Shown: positions 25,779-35,820, counted from the first letter of the stretch. The stretch: 41,804 nucleotides of DNA from CAZSMC01 sp964607755 (GCA_964607755.1 CAZSMC010000036.1:1-41804); one strand, 5' to 3'. Notes: generated by a model not told the origin, from the letters alone. Numbers and translations: made by a program.

Positions 25779-27290
25779 TTAAGGATCGGATTTCAAGATA
25801 CTTGTTTTACATAGCTCGTAAAAATTGTTCTCATCCTTTAACTGTGATTTCAAAGGAAGAAACACCGTTTCACTTGCATCTACAGAATAGAGTTTTAAGC
25901 GAAAATCATATTCACCCGGCTGCATTGTTTCGGGCAGCTTAAATTGATAGTGCTGCTCATAGGTTTCACCATCTTTGGATGGCATCCAGTTTTCATTGCC
26001 TGCCGGGACATTCACTGTGTATTTTTCAGTTCCATCCAGGCGGAGGATGAGGTCAAAGCTGTGATAGGCTGGCGCCACACCGCGATTTTCCCAGGTCATG
26101 TTCACTTTAATAGTATCGCCGGTAACAAGCTTGTCAGGAATCTCTACGTTGTGCAAAAAGTACCAGTAACCGCACCGGTTCAGCAATTCCACCGTCAGGT
26201 CGGGATTATCAGCAAGCCATTCGTGCGCATATCCATGGTAACCGATGTAAGAGGCGTGAAGCAGGTTCAAAGCACCGCGGAAAAAATCGGGGCCGGTTTT
26301 GCCGTTACCATACTTTGCCACGGAAGAGCCGGGTTTGCCTTGCCAGTTTCCCTCTCGCTTGACAATGCCGTAATGTTGCAGCTCAAAAATGGTGGGTGTG
26401 CTGAGGTACACGTCCTCAAAATATTCAGGACTGCGAACCGTATAGGTTTCGGGATAAGCGCCAATATAATAATCCACCAGCGGGCTGTCATCACGATAGG
26501 TGATATCATGTTGTAAAATGTACTCGTGCATTTTTTCACGTTCATCAGGATTTTCGATATTATAGACAAAATCATCCGTAACGGCAAGTTGTGATTTTTG
26601 AAAATATTTCAGGTATAAATCTACGTGAATCTTGCGTTGTGCATAATTGTACTTTAGCCTGCTTCCGGAATGTGTGTGGCCTTCACCCCAGTCGCCGATG
26701 CTGCCAATATCGACATAGCGCAGCCATGACTTGCCGTCATAACGTTCGCTGAAGACTCTTAAAAAATTTTCCAGTTTTTGCAGATAAACGGGATCATCAA
26801 AAATCGGTTCCCAGGGACCATCCGGATCCACTTTTTGTCCGTCAAGGTAGTAATCACCTTTGGCGCCTGCTTTCATAACCCATTTCGGTGTTGCAAATTG
26901 TTGCTCGATGCGATCGGAACTCGTCTCACGACAACTGATGCGAAACGCAATACCAAGCCCTTTTGCTGTCCATTTTTCGATGTACTGATCGATGATATGC
27001 CAGTTGAATCGACCTTCGACTGGTTCCAGATAAGACCATGCCAGTCGCATATAAAGATGATCCATTCCAGGAAATTCGGTCAAATCTGAATCATTTTGAA
27101 TAATATATTTGTTGACATGATTATCCGGAAAATGGTGATACCAGCCTTTGTGTGGATTTTCCAGCGGGATCTGTTCGTCCCAAAACGGTTTCAGGTCGAT
27201 CTCACGAGGTAAGCAGAGATCGAAAAATAGAATGGAGGATAAAAATGCTGCTACAAACCAATTGATGAGAGAGAATTGAAATTTGAACAT
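25779..27290 (-). CDS. Exported DUF4832-family protein
   Basis: 503 residues with an N-terminal hydrophobic export signal. The barrel begins 'PLENPHKGWYHHFPDN' (the 'NP.KGW' entry motif of these putative glycosidases), has 'YMRLAWSYLEPVEGRFNW' and 'RYVDIGSIGDWGEGHTH', and ends in an Ig-like DUF4832 region ('VNMTWENRGVAPAYHSFDLI', 'MQPGEYDFRLKLYSVD'). Glu in 'GDWGEG' is a plausible catalytic residue by analogy with GH-A barrels; this is inference. AAGGA is 7 bases before the ATG. It is one of three such proteins in the window. Confidence 0.82.
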   Translation of the reverse strand: MFKFQFSLINWFVAAFLSSILFFDLCLPREIDLKPFWDEQIPLENPHKGWYHHFPDNHVNKYIIQNDSDLTEFPGMDHLYMRLAWSYLEPVEGRFNWHIIDQYIEKWTAKGLGIAFRISCRETSSDRIEQQFATPKWVMKAGAKGDYYLDGQKVDPDGPWEPIFDDPVYLQKLENFLRVFSERYDGKSWLRYVDIGSIGDWGEGHTHSGSRLKYNYAQRKIHVDLYLKYFQKSQLAVTDDFVYNIENPDEREKMHEYILQHDITYRDDSPLVDYYIGAYPETYTVRSPEYFEDVYLSTPTIFELQHYGIVKREGNWQGKPGSSVAKYGNGKTGPDFFRGALNLLHASYIGYHGYAHEWLADNPDLTVELLNRCGYWYFLHNVEIPDKLVTGDTIKVNMTWENRGVAPAYHSFDLILRLDGTEKYTVNVPAGNENWMPSKDGETYEQHYQFKLPETMQPGEYDFRLKLYSVDASETVFLPLKSQLKDENNFYELCKTSILKSDP

Positions 27291-27387
27291 GAGTTTTTCC
27301 TTAACTATTTCGCCGACAATGCGATAATCACTCGGCGTGAAGTATCCAGTATTACCTTGTCAACATAACAATGTGAGGATTTACAGA

Positions 27388-28706
27388 CTATTTCATCAGC
27401 ATGCATTTGCGCACCGACATGTGATCGCCAGCTACAAGCTGAATCACATAAAGGCCGGTGGCAAATTCACTGGCATCCCAATACGCTGTATGGGTGCCTT
27501 GGTCCAATGTGCCAGGGTAGAGAGTCTCGATGTGCCGCCCGTTGATATCATACAAATGGATTTGCACATCGGCTTGCTTATTTAGGTTGAACTGTATGGC
27601 GGTTTCGCGCGTGTGCGAGCCGAAATGATTTTTCGCCGTCAGCGTAACGCCGGCGCGGTGATGCGCTTTTAGCGCAGCAATGTTGATCATATAGTCGGCT
27701 TGCTCAATGACTTTGTACAGTACGTCTTTTTCGACATAAGGGCCGCTCTCCGTGGGATCGGTCCAATTCGTTCCGCCTGTCCGCAATATCGTTTCTCGGT
27801 CAGAGTAAAAGATATCATCCTGCTCCACAGCTATGGCTTTCGTCCGTCCTTTGTTTCCATATCTATCGATATAGACAACATTCGGAAACTCTTGGGAGAT
27901 CATATCATAGTATTCTTTAATTACACATTGCATTGGATCGCCAAAGGCAATATTTTCTTGTGCGCCGCCAACCTGGTTCACAAGATGGCGAAGCGTTACA
28001 AGGATTGTTTGCGGAGACATACGCACGGTTTTGTAGCTGCCGACGCCGACTTGATAATTGCTGTCGCAGGAATTCGTGCCGACAAAATTGCATTTGATGA
28101 AAATGGTTTCGACCGCCTGATAGCCAACAGCGACCTTGCCCTTTTGCTCATTAAAATAGACAAACAAGGCCCGCCAAGCTTCGCGAACAGTTGATTCGCC
28201 TGTGAGGCCAAAATGGAACGTGTCATCATGGCTTCGACGATATCGATATCAGTATTTCGTGAGAGAAATCAACCGTCGCCTTGATTCAGCGTACATCCAT
28301 CCCGTGTCGTATCCGGATAATGCGCCCAGGTGACGCGACCGGGAAAAATCCCTTTGCCCACGCCCATGACTTGATTGGGGATGTCAATTTGATTAGTATA
28401 CGCCTAATAGGGAGTGCTGTCTTGTTGAAGTGTAATAAAGACAGTCAAGAATCCCGCAATTAAAAAACTGCAAAGGAGAAATATTTGGCCCGCGCAAGTT
28501 TGGCCTGCGACTTTTTAAACAGGAACACCGAGCTAAAGACGCCGATCATATAAGCCACAAAGCTTGACATGACGGGGTACGATGCTTTTATGCATGGGTA
28601 GGCTGCGCGACTTGGTTTAGGAATAACGCGAATGAAAAACCACAACATGGAACCGAGTCCTGCTGCGATAAATGCGAGGGTTGAAAGTTTTTTTTAAACG
28701 TCTCAT
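27388..28706 (-). pseudogene. Decayed DUF362-family protein with C-terminal sorting domain
   Basis: Reading from the ATG at 28706 (AAGGA upstream): 'MRRLK' then, after a shift in an A-run (28688-28695), 'KLSTLAFIAAGLGSMLWFFI' and 'PKPSRAAYPCIKASYPVMSS', the N-terminal membrane region of DUF362 proteins. Further damage: frameshift at a T-run (28462-28467), TAG at 28404-28406, TGA at 28269-28271 within '...GIFPGRVTWAHYPDTTRDG' and what follows, and a frameshift at about 28203-28210. The frame is then open ('LFVYFNEQKGKVAVGYQAVE' to 'ALKAHHRAGVTLTAKNHFGS'). At about 27600-27612 it jumps straight into a sorting domain ('FNLNKQADVQIHLYDINGRH', 'ATGLYVIQLVAGDHMS'), so the second half of the DUF362 domain is missing. 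Clearly not functional as written. Confidence 0.82.
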
Positions 28707-28801
28707 ACAACTTGTTCCTTTTTTACTGATCGGTGTCTCATTGCGTATTCAATGTACGAATATTATTTGCTCGCTTCAACCATTCGGTTTGCTTTCAAAG
28801 C

Positions 28802-28832
28802 AAGAGTCCGACGAACCGTCGGACTCTTTTTT
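28802..28832. terminator. Hairpin terminator beside the beta-helix gene
   Basis: Stem AAGAGTCCGACG/CGTCGGACTCTT with a 3-base loop. It has six T on the plus strand and six A just before it in the minus direction, five bases after the minus-strand stop at 28838; serves as the 3' end of the beta-helix gene. Confidence 0.8.
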
Positions 28833-28837
28833 GCAGC

Positions 28838-30496
28838 TTATCTGACCAACATCATCTTTTTCATAAACGACTGATCCCCGGCCTGGAGGCGGTAGAAATA
28901 CAAACCGGACGATAAATCTGCGCCGCTAAAAGTGATGTTATGGCGTCCTGCTGATTTTACCTGGTCCTTTAATAGCGTCGCAACCGTTTTTCCAAGCACA
29001 TCAAACACCTCCAATGTGACGGATTCCTGTTTGGGCAGCGTAAAGCGAATGTTGGTTTGCGGGTTGAATGGATTCGGATAGTTTTGAGACAAGCTAAATT
29101 CGGCAGGTTGTGTCAATGATTTTGTCTCAACTCTCGTGATATACTCTTCCCATTCGGCTTTTTTATCAGGAAACCAGTTCAAATCGCCTAGCGGAAAACC
29201 ACCGTCTGCCGCGGTGTACGAGATTGCGTCGGTATTGTATGACATGTCCATTTCGGATTTTTCACGCAAATCGAAATTGGCATCAAGACCGCTCCACCAA
29301 TCCCATCCGGAAAACGGGGTCTCACCTTCATAAGCAGCAGGATCGGTATTTCCTGCCTGGGCATTGTCGGCAATCGCGTTAATCGCAAACATCGGTGTAG
29401 CCGGTGCGTCGACAAAAGTAAGTTGTTCTTCAAAGAAAGCGTTTTCCGGATCGACAATGGCCTGTTCCGTTTCGTTTGTCCAGGTCCAGCACGGATCCAG
29501 ATCTCGTGAATCCCAACTGGCAAGCACATCAGAAGTGTAACTGATATTGTTATTCTTCATATCAATTACTGTACCGGCTGAATCTACCATTTCCGCGGAT
29601 ATTAACCACATTCCTTTGGGACCCAGCGCCGTAATCTGACCTTCAGCATCGCCCAGTTCGTCCTGGTTCTGCGGAAAATCAATGTATTTGTCTGAATAGA
29701 ATTCGTTGGGACGCATGGTACCATTGATATAAAGGTTGTTGGTAAACTGAACATCTTCAATGCGGCAGAACATTGTCGTCGGTCCGTGCGCGCCTGTGAT
29801 ATTGTACATCGTGTTATGATCAATAATTAAAACAGGCTGCTGTCTTTCGGGCGGAGCATAGTTGCCCCAGCCATTACCCAGATAGGGACCGAATGTACAA
29901 AACATAAACGTATTGTTTTGAATTTTGGCGTATTTTATAATGTCGCCCTGGAAATCCCAGGTGCCGCCCCAACCGCCTGCACCGCTTAAATTACCATTAA
30001 ACAAACTGTTTTCACAAATAAGAGTATCAACATCTCCACCCATACTTACAGCCGTGAATCTGGAGACTTCAACACCATCCACGTGAATTTTACCACCGGC
30101 GCCAATGGTGCCCCGATTGATAAACCGTGATGAATATGCAGCCAGCGTACCTTGCTGACCATTAGCAATAATGTTTTTCAGGGTAAGCGAAGCGTCTGCA
30201 TTAAACATGTTGCCGGGATATTCATTCGATGCATTAGGTGACATCACAATCTTGGCTTTTGATGCAGCGCCATCTGCCGTTTTAATTGTGAGAGGAACAC
30301 TTACGGGAAGCGAAGCTGAATTGGGATAGACCCCGCCATCTGCGAGAACTAAAACATCACCAGCGCTGGCTCCCTGAACAGCATTAAACAATGCATCGGG
30401 ACCCGGTGGAACATTAACTTCTGCAGAAAAAACCACATTTACGGCTAATAGACAGACACTTGTAAATAAAATTTTCAAACTCAGATTGCATTTCAT
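28838..30496 (-). CDS. Secreted right-handed beta-helix protein with Por-type C-terminal sorting domain
   Basis: 552 residues from the ATG at 30496 (GAGGAG about 8 bases upstream; the frame extends to 30559). Signal peptide MKCNLSLKILFTSVCLLAVN, cleaved after 'VVFSA'. The body starts 'DALFNAVQGASAGDVLVLAD' and 'PLTIKTADG', the opening turn of pectate-lyase/chondroitinase-B-like beta-helices (DUF4957-type in Bacteroidota), with repeats such as 'ICENSLFNGN' and 'IQNNTFMFC'. The last 70 residues carry 'FSLSQNYPNPFNPQTNIRF' and 'SSGLYFYRLQAGDQSFMKKM', the type A sorting domain. Likely a surface polysaccharide lyase or binding protein; no catalytic residues can be named. Confidence 0.87.
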   Translation of the reverse strand: MKCNLSLKILFTSVCLLAVNVVFSAEVNVPPGPDALFNAVQGASAGDVLVLADGGVYPNSASLPVSVPLTIKTADGAASKAKIVMSPNASNEYPGNMFNADASLTLKNIIANGQQGTLAAYSSRFINRGTIGAGGKIHVDGVEVSRFTAVSMGGDVDTLICENSLFNGNLSGAGGWGGTWDFQGDIIKYAKIQNNTFMFCTFGPYLGNGWGNYAPPERQQPVLIIDHNTMYNITGAHGPTTMFCRIEDVQFTNNLYINGTMRPNEFYSDKYIDFPQNQDELGDAEGQITALGPKGMWLISAEMVDSAGTVIDMKNNNISYTSDVLASWDSRDLDPCWTWTNETEQAIVDPENAFFEEQLTFVDAPATPMFAINAIADNAQAGNTDPAAYEGETPFSGWDWWSGLDANFDLREKSEMDMSYNTDAISYTAADGGFPLGDLNWFPDKKAEWEEYITRVETKSLTQPAEFSLSQNYPNPFNPQTNIRFTLPKQESVTLEVFDVLGKTVATLLKDQVKSAGRHNITFSGADLSSGLYFYRLQAGDQSFMKKMMLVR

Positions 30497-30859
30497 AATT
30501 ACTCTCCTCATTAAATTCAGATTGGTTTTAAATTGATCTTGTCTTTTTACTAATGACACTTCTGTAAAAATCTACTGAAAAACTGATCAATAGTAAAACT
30601 ACATCAAATCTGCGTTTTTCACCTCCTTTCAAAAACTATAATCCTTTTCATGTCCGAAAACACTTTTAATTGATCTCACCTCCTTTCACAATTAAGTTAT
30701 TGCATCTTGATTTTGTTAGTGTTGCCTTTCTTTGTCACGGTTCGGTGAAAACAGCTTTTCAATTTAAAGTCAGATGGTGAAAAATATCTTGTATCGCTTC
30801 AACCATACTATGTGACCTGACCTACTTGCACATTTTAAAAATTATCATAGAACTATTGA
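30497..30859. other. Leader region with two consensus Shine-Dalgarno sequences
   Basis: Intergenic on the minus strand between the TonB receptor and the beta-helix gene. It contains two copies of minus-strand AAAGGAGGTG (plus-strand CACCTCCTTT at 30620-30629 and 30677-30686), 57 bp apart and far from the annotated start at 30496. The distal one precedes a short minus-strand frame (GTG start, 16 codons, ending TGA). No other gene is visible. Confidence 0.45.
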
Positions 30860-33760
30860 CTAAAACCTGTACTCAACACCAAAATCATACATCGAGCCGT
30901 AAACATCATAGCTTGAGTGTTTGCTTGTTCCGCTCAGGCTTGTAACATCCGGTGTGCTGGTTAAATTGACGCCGTTGACAAGAAAAGACAAATGGTTGTT
31001 GACCCTGTAGCGCAGCTGTAGATCATAGCGCACAAAATCCTCAACATAGGTATCGCCTTTTTCAATTTTACCAACGCCATTCAGACTGCGGCCCTGAAAA
31101 AATGTTGAAAACCGGCCTGAAAAACCACCGACTTCATACCCAATAGCCATGTTCAGAATATGATCGGGTTGCGTCGGCAGTCGTCCCCGGCGGAAACCAA
31201 TATTGTAGGTCTTGTACTCTTTAATCCAGGGAGGTTGGTTAATGGTCACAACACTGTCGAGCGTTACCGAATACTGGCGGAGCCATGACTTTGAAAAGGC
31301 ACGCGTATAATTAATATTGAATGTTATTTGTTTTAACAGACCGGGCAAAGCGCGCAGGTTGGCCTGATAGTCAATCTCAATGCCCTTGACCGTGGAAACA
31401 CCCTGCGTATTAACCGGAGTTGACAAATTCTTGACAAAATAATGACCTGCCTCAAAAGCAGGATCGCTGGGGCTGAGTCCGTACTTGACTGCATCCGCCG
31501 AATCCGCAACATAGTAATCAAGCATATATGAGAAATTTTTGATCTCTTTATAAAATCCGGCAATCGTGAACAAGCCGAATTTACTGTTATAAAATGATGT
31601 CGACAAATCGAAATTCCATGACTCTGCTGCCTTGATGTCCGGGTCACCGCGCTTTGTATCCGTATCCCCATTAAAACTTGCTGTGACAAATGGAATACGA
31701 TGTCTGTAATTGGGCCGGGAAATGGTCTTGGTAACCGCCAGCCGCGTATCGAACCAGTCCGCTGGTTTCACTTTCAAATGCACCATGGGCAGCCAGAAAC
31801 CATGTGAGCGTTTGGCAGTGCGTGGCTCATATATGCCATTAAAGGTGATAGTGCTTCTGTTTTGGAGATAATGATAATATCCGGTTGCCTCAAATTCTTC
31901 ACCTTCATAGCGAACACCGGGAATAAATGTTAACAAATCATGAAAAGCGTTGAATTTCGCCATAAGATACCCGGCGTAATAGTTTTCTGTAATATCATAA
32001 TTCTGGTTATCCGTTTTCAGAGGATGATATTCTGCATATTGATAATCTTGAATCCAGTCCGTCCAAACGGGTTTGATCGCGTCTACGTCAAAAAAATGGC
32101 GAATCGATACATTGCCGTTCAGCACCGGATCAGGATTGTAATCAGTTGGAAAGTCTGCATACCTCGGTCCTTCTGCCCCGTCAGGAAACCGCCCATTGTG
32201 AAGGCTTCTTTGTTTAAGACGAGAATGACGCTCAATCTGTTTTACGAGACTTCCCATTTTGATAAAACCTGAAATCTTGTTGAAATTAAATGGATATTTG
32301 ATGTCCAGTTTTCCGGAATACTTGGTTTCACCGATCCTGCCGACGTCTTTATACGTTCGGAAAAAATTCCAGGTGCCATCATCCGGAAGCAATTCTAAAT
32401 AGTCTTCAGGTGTAATTTCAACTTTATCCGCCTCATTTAATTCCGTTGCGTCCTCGCCGGACATGCTCCACCGAATACGATAATCTTCGGGTGTTTCGGT
32501 CTCCGTGCGAAAGTGAGCGAGCTGCCATTCGATTTCAAAACGAGACAGATTATGTGTCCCGCGCAATGCATTCGAAAGCGTATAAGATTCACTGTCGGTT
32601 CTATAGCCGTCAAGATAATCACCTTCCCTGGATATTTCCCTGGACGTCAAGGTTCCCACATTATAAAAGTTGGAAAACAGCAGCTCGGTTCCCGGTGTGG
32701 CATAATCGAAAATGGCATTGATGCTTTGCTTCCTGCGATCAGTTCGCAAATTCTTAATAGAAGCGCCTTGTGTTCTGTATTGTGTAATCCGGGTTCCAAG
32801 ACTATCCACATATGGATCTTCTCGTTGAATCCACCCGCTTAACCTGTCACTGCCCCGGTTTCGTCGTTCAGCATTTACAGATAATTGCATGCCAAATTTT
32901 TCATCGAAAAACCGTCGGGAGATTCTTCCAACTAACTTATACTGTTTCCAGTCATCCCGGTATGCATTGTAGGCGCCATATAATCGTAAATCATTCACAT
33001 CTTCTGTGGGAGCTCTGCCCAGCCGCATATTTACGGTTCCTCCGAGCGTCGCAGCATCCATATCGGGTGTGATCGCTTTATAGACTTCAATGCCGCTTAA
33101 ATTTTCCTGAGATATATTCGCCAGGCTGACACTTCTATCCTGACTCCATTGAAAACCGTCTGCGCGTCCCATAGGAGGTGATGAACTCATAGAAACACCA
33201 TCGATCTGCACCTGGTTATATTTAGGAGACAAACCACGAATACCGACACCGGAACCTTCGCCATTATTTCGAGAAATTGTAATACCCGGAAGCCTTGCAA
33301 TGGATTCAGCCACATTCTGGTCGGGCAATTCCTGAATCCGGGCGGCGTCAACAACATTCATCATCGCATCTGCGGAAAGCTGCTGGTTGATGGCAGATAA
33401 TTGACCTTGAGCCTGAGCCGACACTACAACCTCTTCTCCTTCAATAAATGCCGGCTTCAATGCAGCATCCTGGGTAACAGTTGATTTAGGTCCTGTAACC
33501 TGGACATTATGTTCTGCATCCTGATATCCGATATATGTAAATCTCAAGGTATAATTACCGGGTGGTATATTTGAGATCATATATCTTCCCTCTAAATCTG
33601 TTGCTGCACCCATATTTGTATTTTTTATAGTTACATTTGTGCCGGGTAGTGGATCACGGGTCGTTGCATCAGTAACCGTGCCTTTAATTGTTGCCCCATA
33701 AATGGAACCTATGCAAAATAAAATTAAGATTAAGAACAAAAAGCTTTTTGGGATTTTCAT
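30860..33760 (-). CDS. TonB-dependent outer-membrane receptor
   Basis: 966 residues. Signal peptide (MKIPKSFLFLILILFCIGSIYG). Residues about 24-108 are a carboxypeptidase-like regulatory domain ('IKGTVTDATTRDPLPGTNV', 'GRYMISNIPPGNYTLRFTYIG'). The plug follows: 'IQELPDQNVAESIARLPGI', 'SRNNGEGSGVGIRGLSPKYN', 'VQIDGVSM'. It has the wording of the TonB-Xanth-Caul group rather than SusC. A beta-barrel follows, ending 'YDFGVEYRF' with terminal Phe. It imports oligosaccharides across the outer membrane using TonB energy. GGAG lies 6-10 bases before the ATG. No SusD is adjacent; the beta-helix protein is directly downstream. Confidence 0.95.
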   Translation of the reverse strand: MKIPKSFLFLILILFCIGSIYGATIKGTVTDATTRDPLPGTNVTIKNTNMGAATDLEGRYMISNIPPGNYTLRFTYIGYQDAEHNVQVTGPKSTVTQDAALKPAFIEGEEVVVSAQAQGQLSAINQQLSADAMMNVVDAARIQELPDQNVAESIARLPGITISRNNGEGSGVGIRGLSPKYNQVQIDGVSMSSSPPMGRADGFQWSQDRSVSLANISQENLSGIEVYKAITPDMDAATLGGTVNMRLGRAPTEDVNDLRLYGAYNAYRDDWKQYKLVGRISRRFFDEKFGMQLSVNAERRNRGSDRLSGWIQREDPYVDSLGTRITQYRTQGASIKNLRTDRRKQSINAIFDYATPGTELLFSNFYNVGTLTSREISREGDYLDGYRTDSESYTLSNALRGTHNLSRFEIEWQLAHFRTETETPEDYRIRWSMSGEDATELNEADKVEITPEDYLELLPDDGTWNFFRTYKDVGRIGETKYSGKLDIKYPFNFNKISGFIKMGSLVKQIERHSRLKQRSLHNGRFPDGAEGPRYADFPTDYNPDPVLNGNVSIRHFFDVDAIKPVWTDWIQDYQYAEYHPLKTDNQNYDITENYYAGYLMAKFNAFHDLLTFIPGVRYEGEEFEATGYYHYLQNRSTITFNGIYEPRTAKRSHGFWLPMVHLKVKPADWFDTRLAVTKTISRPNYRHRIPFVTASFNGDTDTKRGDPDIKAAESWNFDLSTSFYNSKFGLFTIAGFYKEIKNFSYMLDYYVADSADAVKYGLSPSDPAFEAGHYFVKNLSTPVNTQGVSTVKGIEIDYQANLRALPGLLKQITFNINYTRAFSKSWLRQYSVTLDSVVTINQPPWIKEYKTYNIGFRRGRLPTQPDHILNMAIGYEVGGFSGRFSTFFQGRSLNGVGKIEKGDTYVEDFVRYDLQLRYRVNNHLSFLVNGVNLTSTPDVTSLSGTSKHSSYDVYGSMYDFGVEYRF

Positions 33761-34440
33761 TTTTCTTCTCCTTTTATTAGTATTTATATCTAGACTGGCC
33801 TCAAAAGAAGTGGAGGGCCTAAATCATGAATTTTTTTGCTCTTATTACAGGCGTCTCTTTTGCGTGTGGAATCGCTAATGCGAGATAGCAAATAGTCCGG
33901 TTTATCGAATGATACAGAATATTTGATAGTGATTGCCTATGGCCTTTCGATCCACTTTTATTTCCTCGACTGGGTCAATATATTTTTATTTCACCTACAA
34001 GGCTTGGATCATTGTTCATAAAACTTGAATATTTATACACTGAAGCTATACACTGAAGCGATTTGAGGTTTTATTTTGTGGGGAGAAAAACGTTATGGCC
34101 AGTTGACTCATAATAAAATGTAACCAAAATATATTTATTTTTAAATCAGGCCCAACCTTTGAGCGCGGTACTTACTTTGTACTGTTATCGATCTCTAGCG
34201 GCCGCTCGGCCCCCAACCCGAAAAATTTTTCTGTTGGGTGCATTTTGTTGTATGAATTTGATTATTCATACGTGTTCTTTGATTTCTGTTACTGCGTGCA
34301 GCTTCAAAATCCCTATAACATCAAAGCTAGTAAAGAACTCGCACTTTTCATCCGTTTCTTTTTAACTCTACAAATTATTATTCATCTGATCCAATTAAAG
34401 CCGGCTCTTCTGCACTATTCTATGACGCGGTTTTGTAACC
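33761..34440. other. 680-bp intergenic region upstream of the TonB receptor
   Basis: No supportable gene. It should hold the minus-strand promoter of the receptor. Visible structure: a tandem ATACACTGAAGC repeat near 34035-34060, an inverted repeat CCCAAC/GTTGGG (34212-34238) around GAAAAATTTTTC, and a local GC-rich patch with GCGGCCGC at about 34198-34205. Short plus-strand frames at 34159-34460 show no domain. Confidence 0.5.
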
Positions 34441-35787
34441 TTATTGCCTTTGAAACTTGAAGAATGCAACGCCCTCTGCCGGGAGAGTGAAGGACTGTTT
34501 GTCCTTGATTATTATGGATTCGTCGGACCAGACAATTTTTAATCGAAAACTTTGACGTGCAGCCGTCAGGTTGTAGCTTTCTTCAAAAGCGACGAATCCT
34601 AAATCCTGCTTGGTTAAGGTGACTTTTCGATCAGACTTGCTTCGATTAAAAATACCGATCCATCCCATACCCGGATCTGTCTTGTGTGGTGTCAGCCAGA
34701 CATCGATGTTGCCGGCGCGATAAACGTTGATACCCATCACACCATTCTGGTTGCACGCCAGCATCTCTCTGTTGGTGAGCAGGCTGTAGGAGAAATCGTC
34801 CATCGTCAATAAATCCCCTCCAATGAACAGTGGCGAGGCGGCCATGGCACGCTGAGTAATAAAGGTTTTCATCTGGTCTTGACTGAACTTGCTTTGACGA
34901 GCCTGCTCATTGACCACATCCAGTCGACCGAAGGGGATCATATCCAAATCCGGCCAAAAGCCGCGTCCTGATATACCCTGAAATTTATCCCAGGCAAAAA
35001 AGCCTTTTTCAATGCTTAAGGGATTATCCCATATATCACGAGTGATACGCAGCATATTCGCCCGCTTATAATATGGCAGATGCGTCGGATGATGCACATC
35101 ACCAGGGGATAAACTGTAAATCATCGTATGGCCACCCTGCTCAACGGCGTTAGCAATGGCAACAATCTCATGGGGATTTGGAACCATATCATCGACTTTG
35201 ATAAAGTCGATGCCCCATTTGGCCAGCGAGTCTATGATGGCGTTATAGTAAGCCTGCGCCCCCGGTTTGGTCATGTCAACACCGTAATTGCTTTGACTCC
35301 AACCACATACACTGTTGGTATCCGCAATATCCTGGGCAAAATAGGGTGTGCCTGGAATTGAGCGATTCTGCTTGACCGCCTCAATTGGAATGCCTCGCAT
35401 GAGCCACACACCAAACTTTAGTCCTTTGTTATGGGCATAATCGGCAAGGACTTTGATGCCATTGGGAAAATATTCCTGACGGACCACGTACAGGCCAAAA
35501 GACTCTAATTCCAGTCCTTGATGTTTCTCGGGATGCATCGATTCGTACCAGCCCGCGTCCATCACAAAATACTCGTATCCAAACGGGAGATATCTTTCCG
35601 CCATCACATCCATCAAAGCGTAGGCTTTTTCTTCGGTCAGATGTGATCGATAGCTGTCAAAACTGTTGAAACCTAAAGGCGGGTTAGGGGCAAAATCCTG
35701 AATGCAAGTTTGGGAATAAATTGCAGGGGGAATGACCCAATAAATCATGGTCAATATAGCGAGTACTATGGATTGTTTGAATTTCAT
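34441..35787 (-). CDS. GH27-like alpha-galactosidase family protein, exported
   Basis: 448 residues from the ATG at 35787 (GGAG 6 bases upstream). Signal peptide ends near 'AIYSQ'. GH27/GH36-type barrel: 'PPLGFNSFDSY' (family 'PPMGWNSW' entry), 'YEYFVMDAGWYES', 'NKGLKFGVWLMRGIP', 'KWGIDFIKVDDMVPN' with putative nucleophile Asp199, and 'GRGFWPDLDMIPFG', where the second Asp corresponds to the acid/base. 'QRAMAASPLFIGGDL' is also typical. The C-terminal beta domain starts at about 360. It likely removes terminal alpha-galactose or a related sugar; substitutions in the entry and nucleophile motifs leave specificity open. It lies downstream of the DUF4832 genes on the same strand. Confidence 0.88.
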   Translation of the reverse strand: MKFKQSIVLAILTMIYWVIPPAIYSQTCIQDFAPNPPLGFNSFDSYRSHLTEEKAYALMDVMAERYLPFGYEYFVMDAGWYESMHPEKHQGLELESFGLYVVRQEYFPNGIKVLADYAHNKGLKFGVWLMRGIPIEAVKQNRSIPGTPYFAQDIADTNSVCGWSQSNYGVDMTKPGAQAYYNAIIDSLAKWGIDFIKVDDMVPNPHEIVAIANAVEQGGHTMIYSLSPGDVHHPTHLPYYKRANMLRITRDIWDNPLSIEKGFFAWDKFQGISGRGFWPDLDMIPFGRLDVVNEQARQSKFSQDQMKTFITQRAMAASPLFIGGDLLTMDDFSYSLLTNREMLACNQNGVMGINVYRAGNIDVWLTPHKTDPGMGWIGIFNRSKSDRKVTLTKQDLGFVAFEESYNLTAARQSFRLKIVWSDESIIIKDKQSFTLPAEGVAFFKFQRQ

Positions 35788-35820
35788 ATAATTCTCCAAT
35801 TAAATATTATCTCAGACCTT

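Noticed and set aside
28460..28648. 62-residue minus-strand frame as a small membrane protein.
   Set aside because: Its sequence is the N-terminal membrane part of the decayed DUF362 gene, not a separate gene.
34190..34215. GCGGCCGC patch as cloning-vector contamination.
   Set aside because: Only one restriction-site-like octamer is present and the flanks show no recognisable vector or linker sequence.
34150..34239. GCCCAAC ... GTTGGGT pair resembling R''/R' boxes of an integron attC site, about 90 bp apart.
   Set aside because: The inner L'' and L' boxes do not pair, there is no integrase or cassette nearby, and GTTGGG already forms a tighter hairpin with CCCAAC at 34212.
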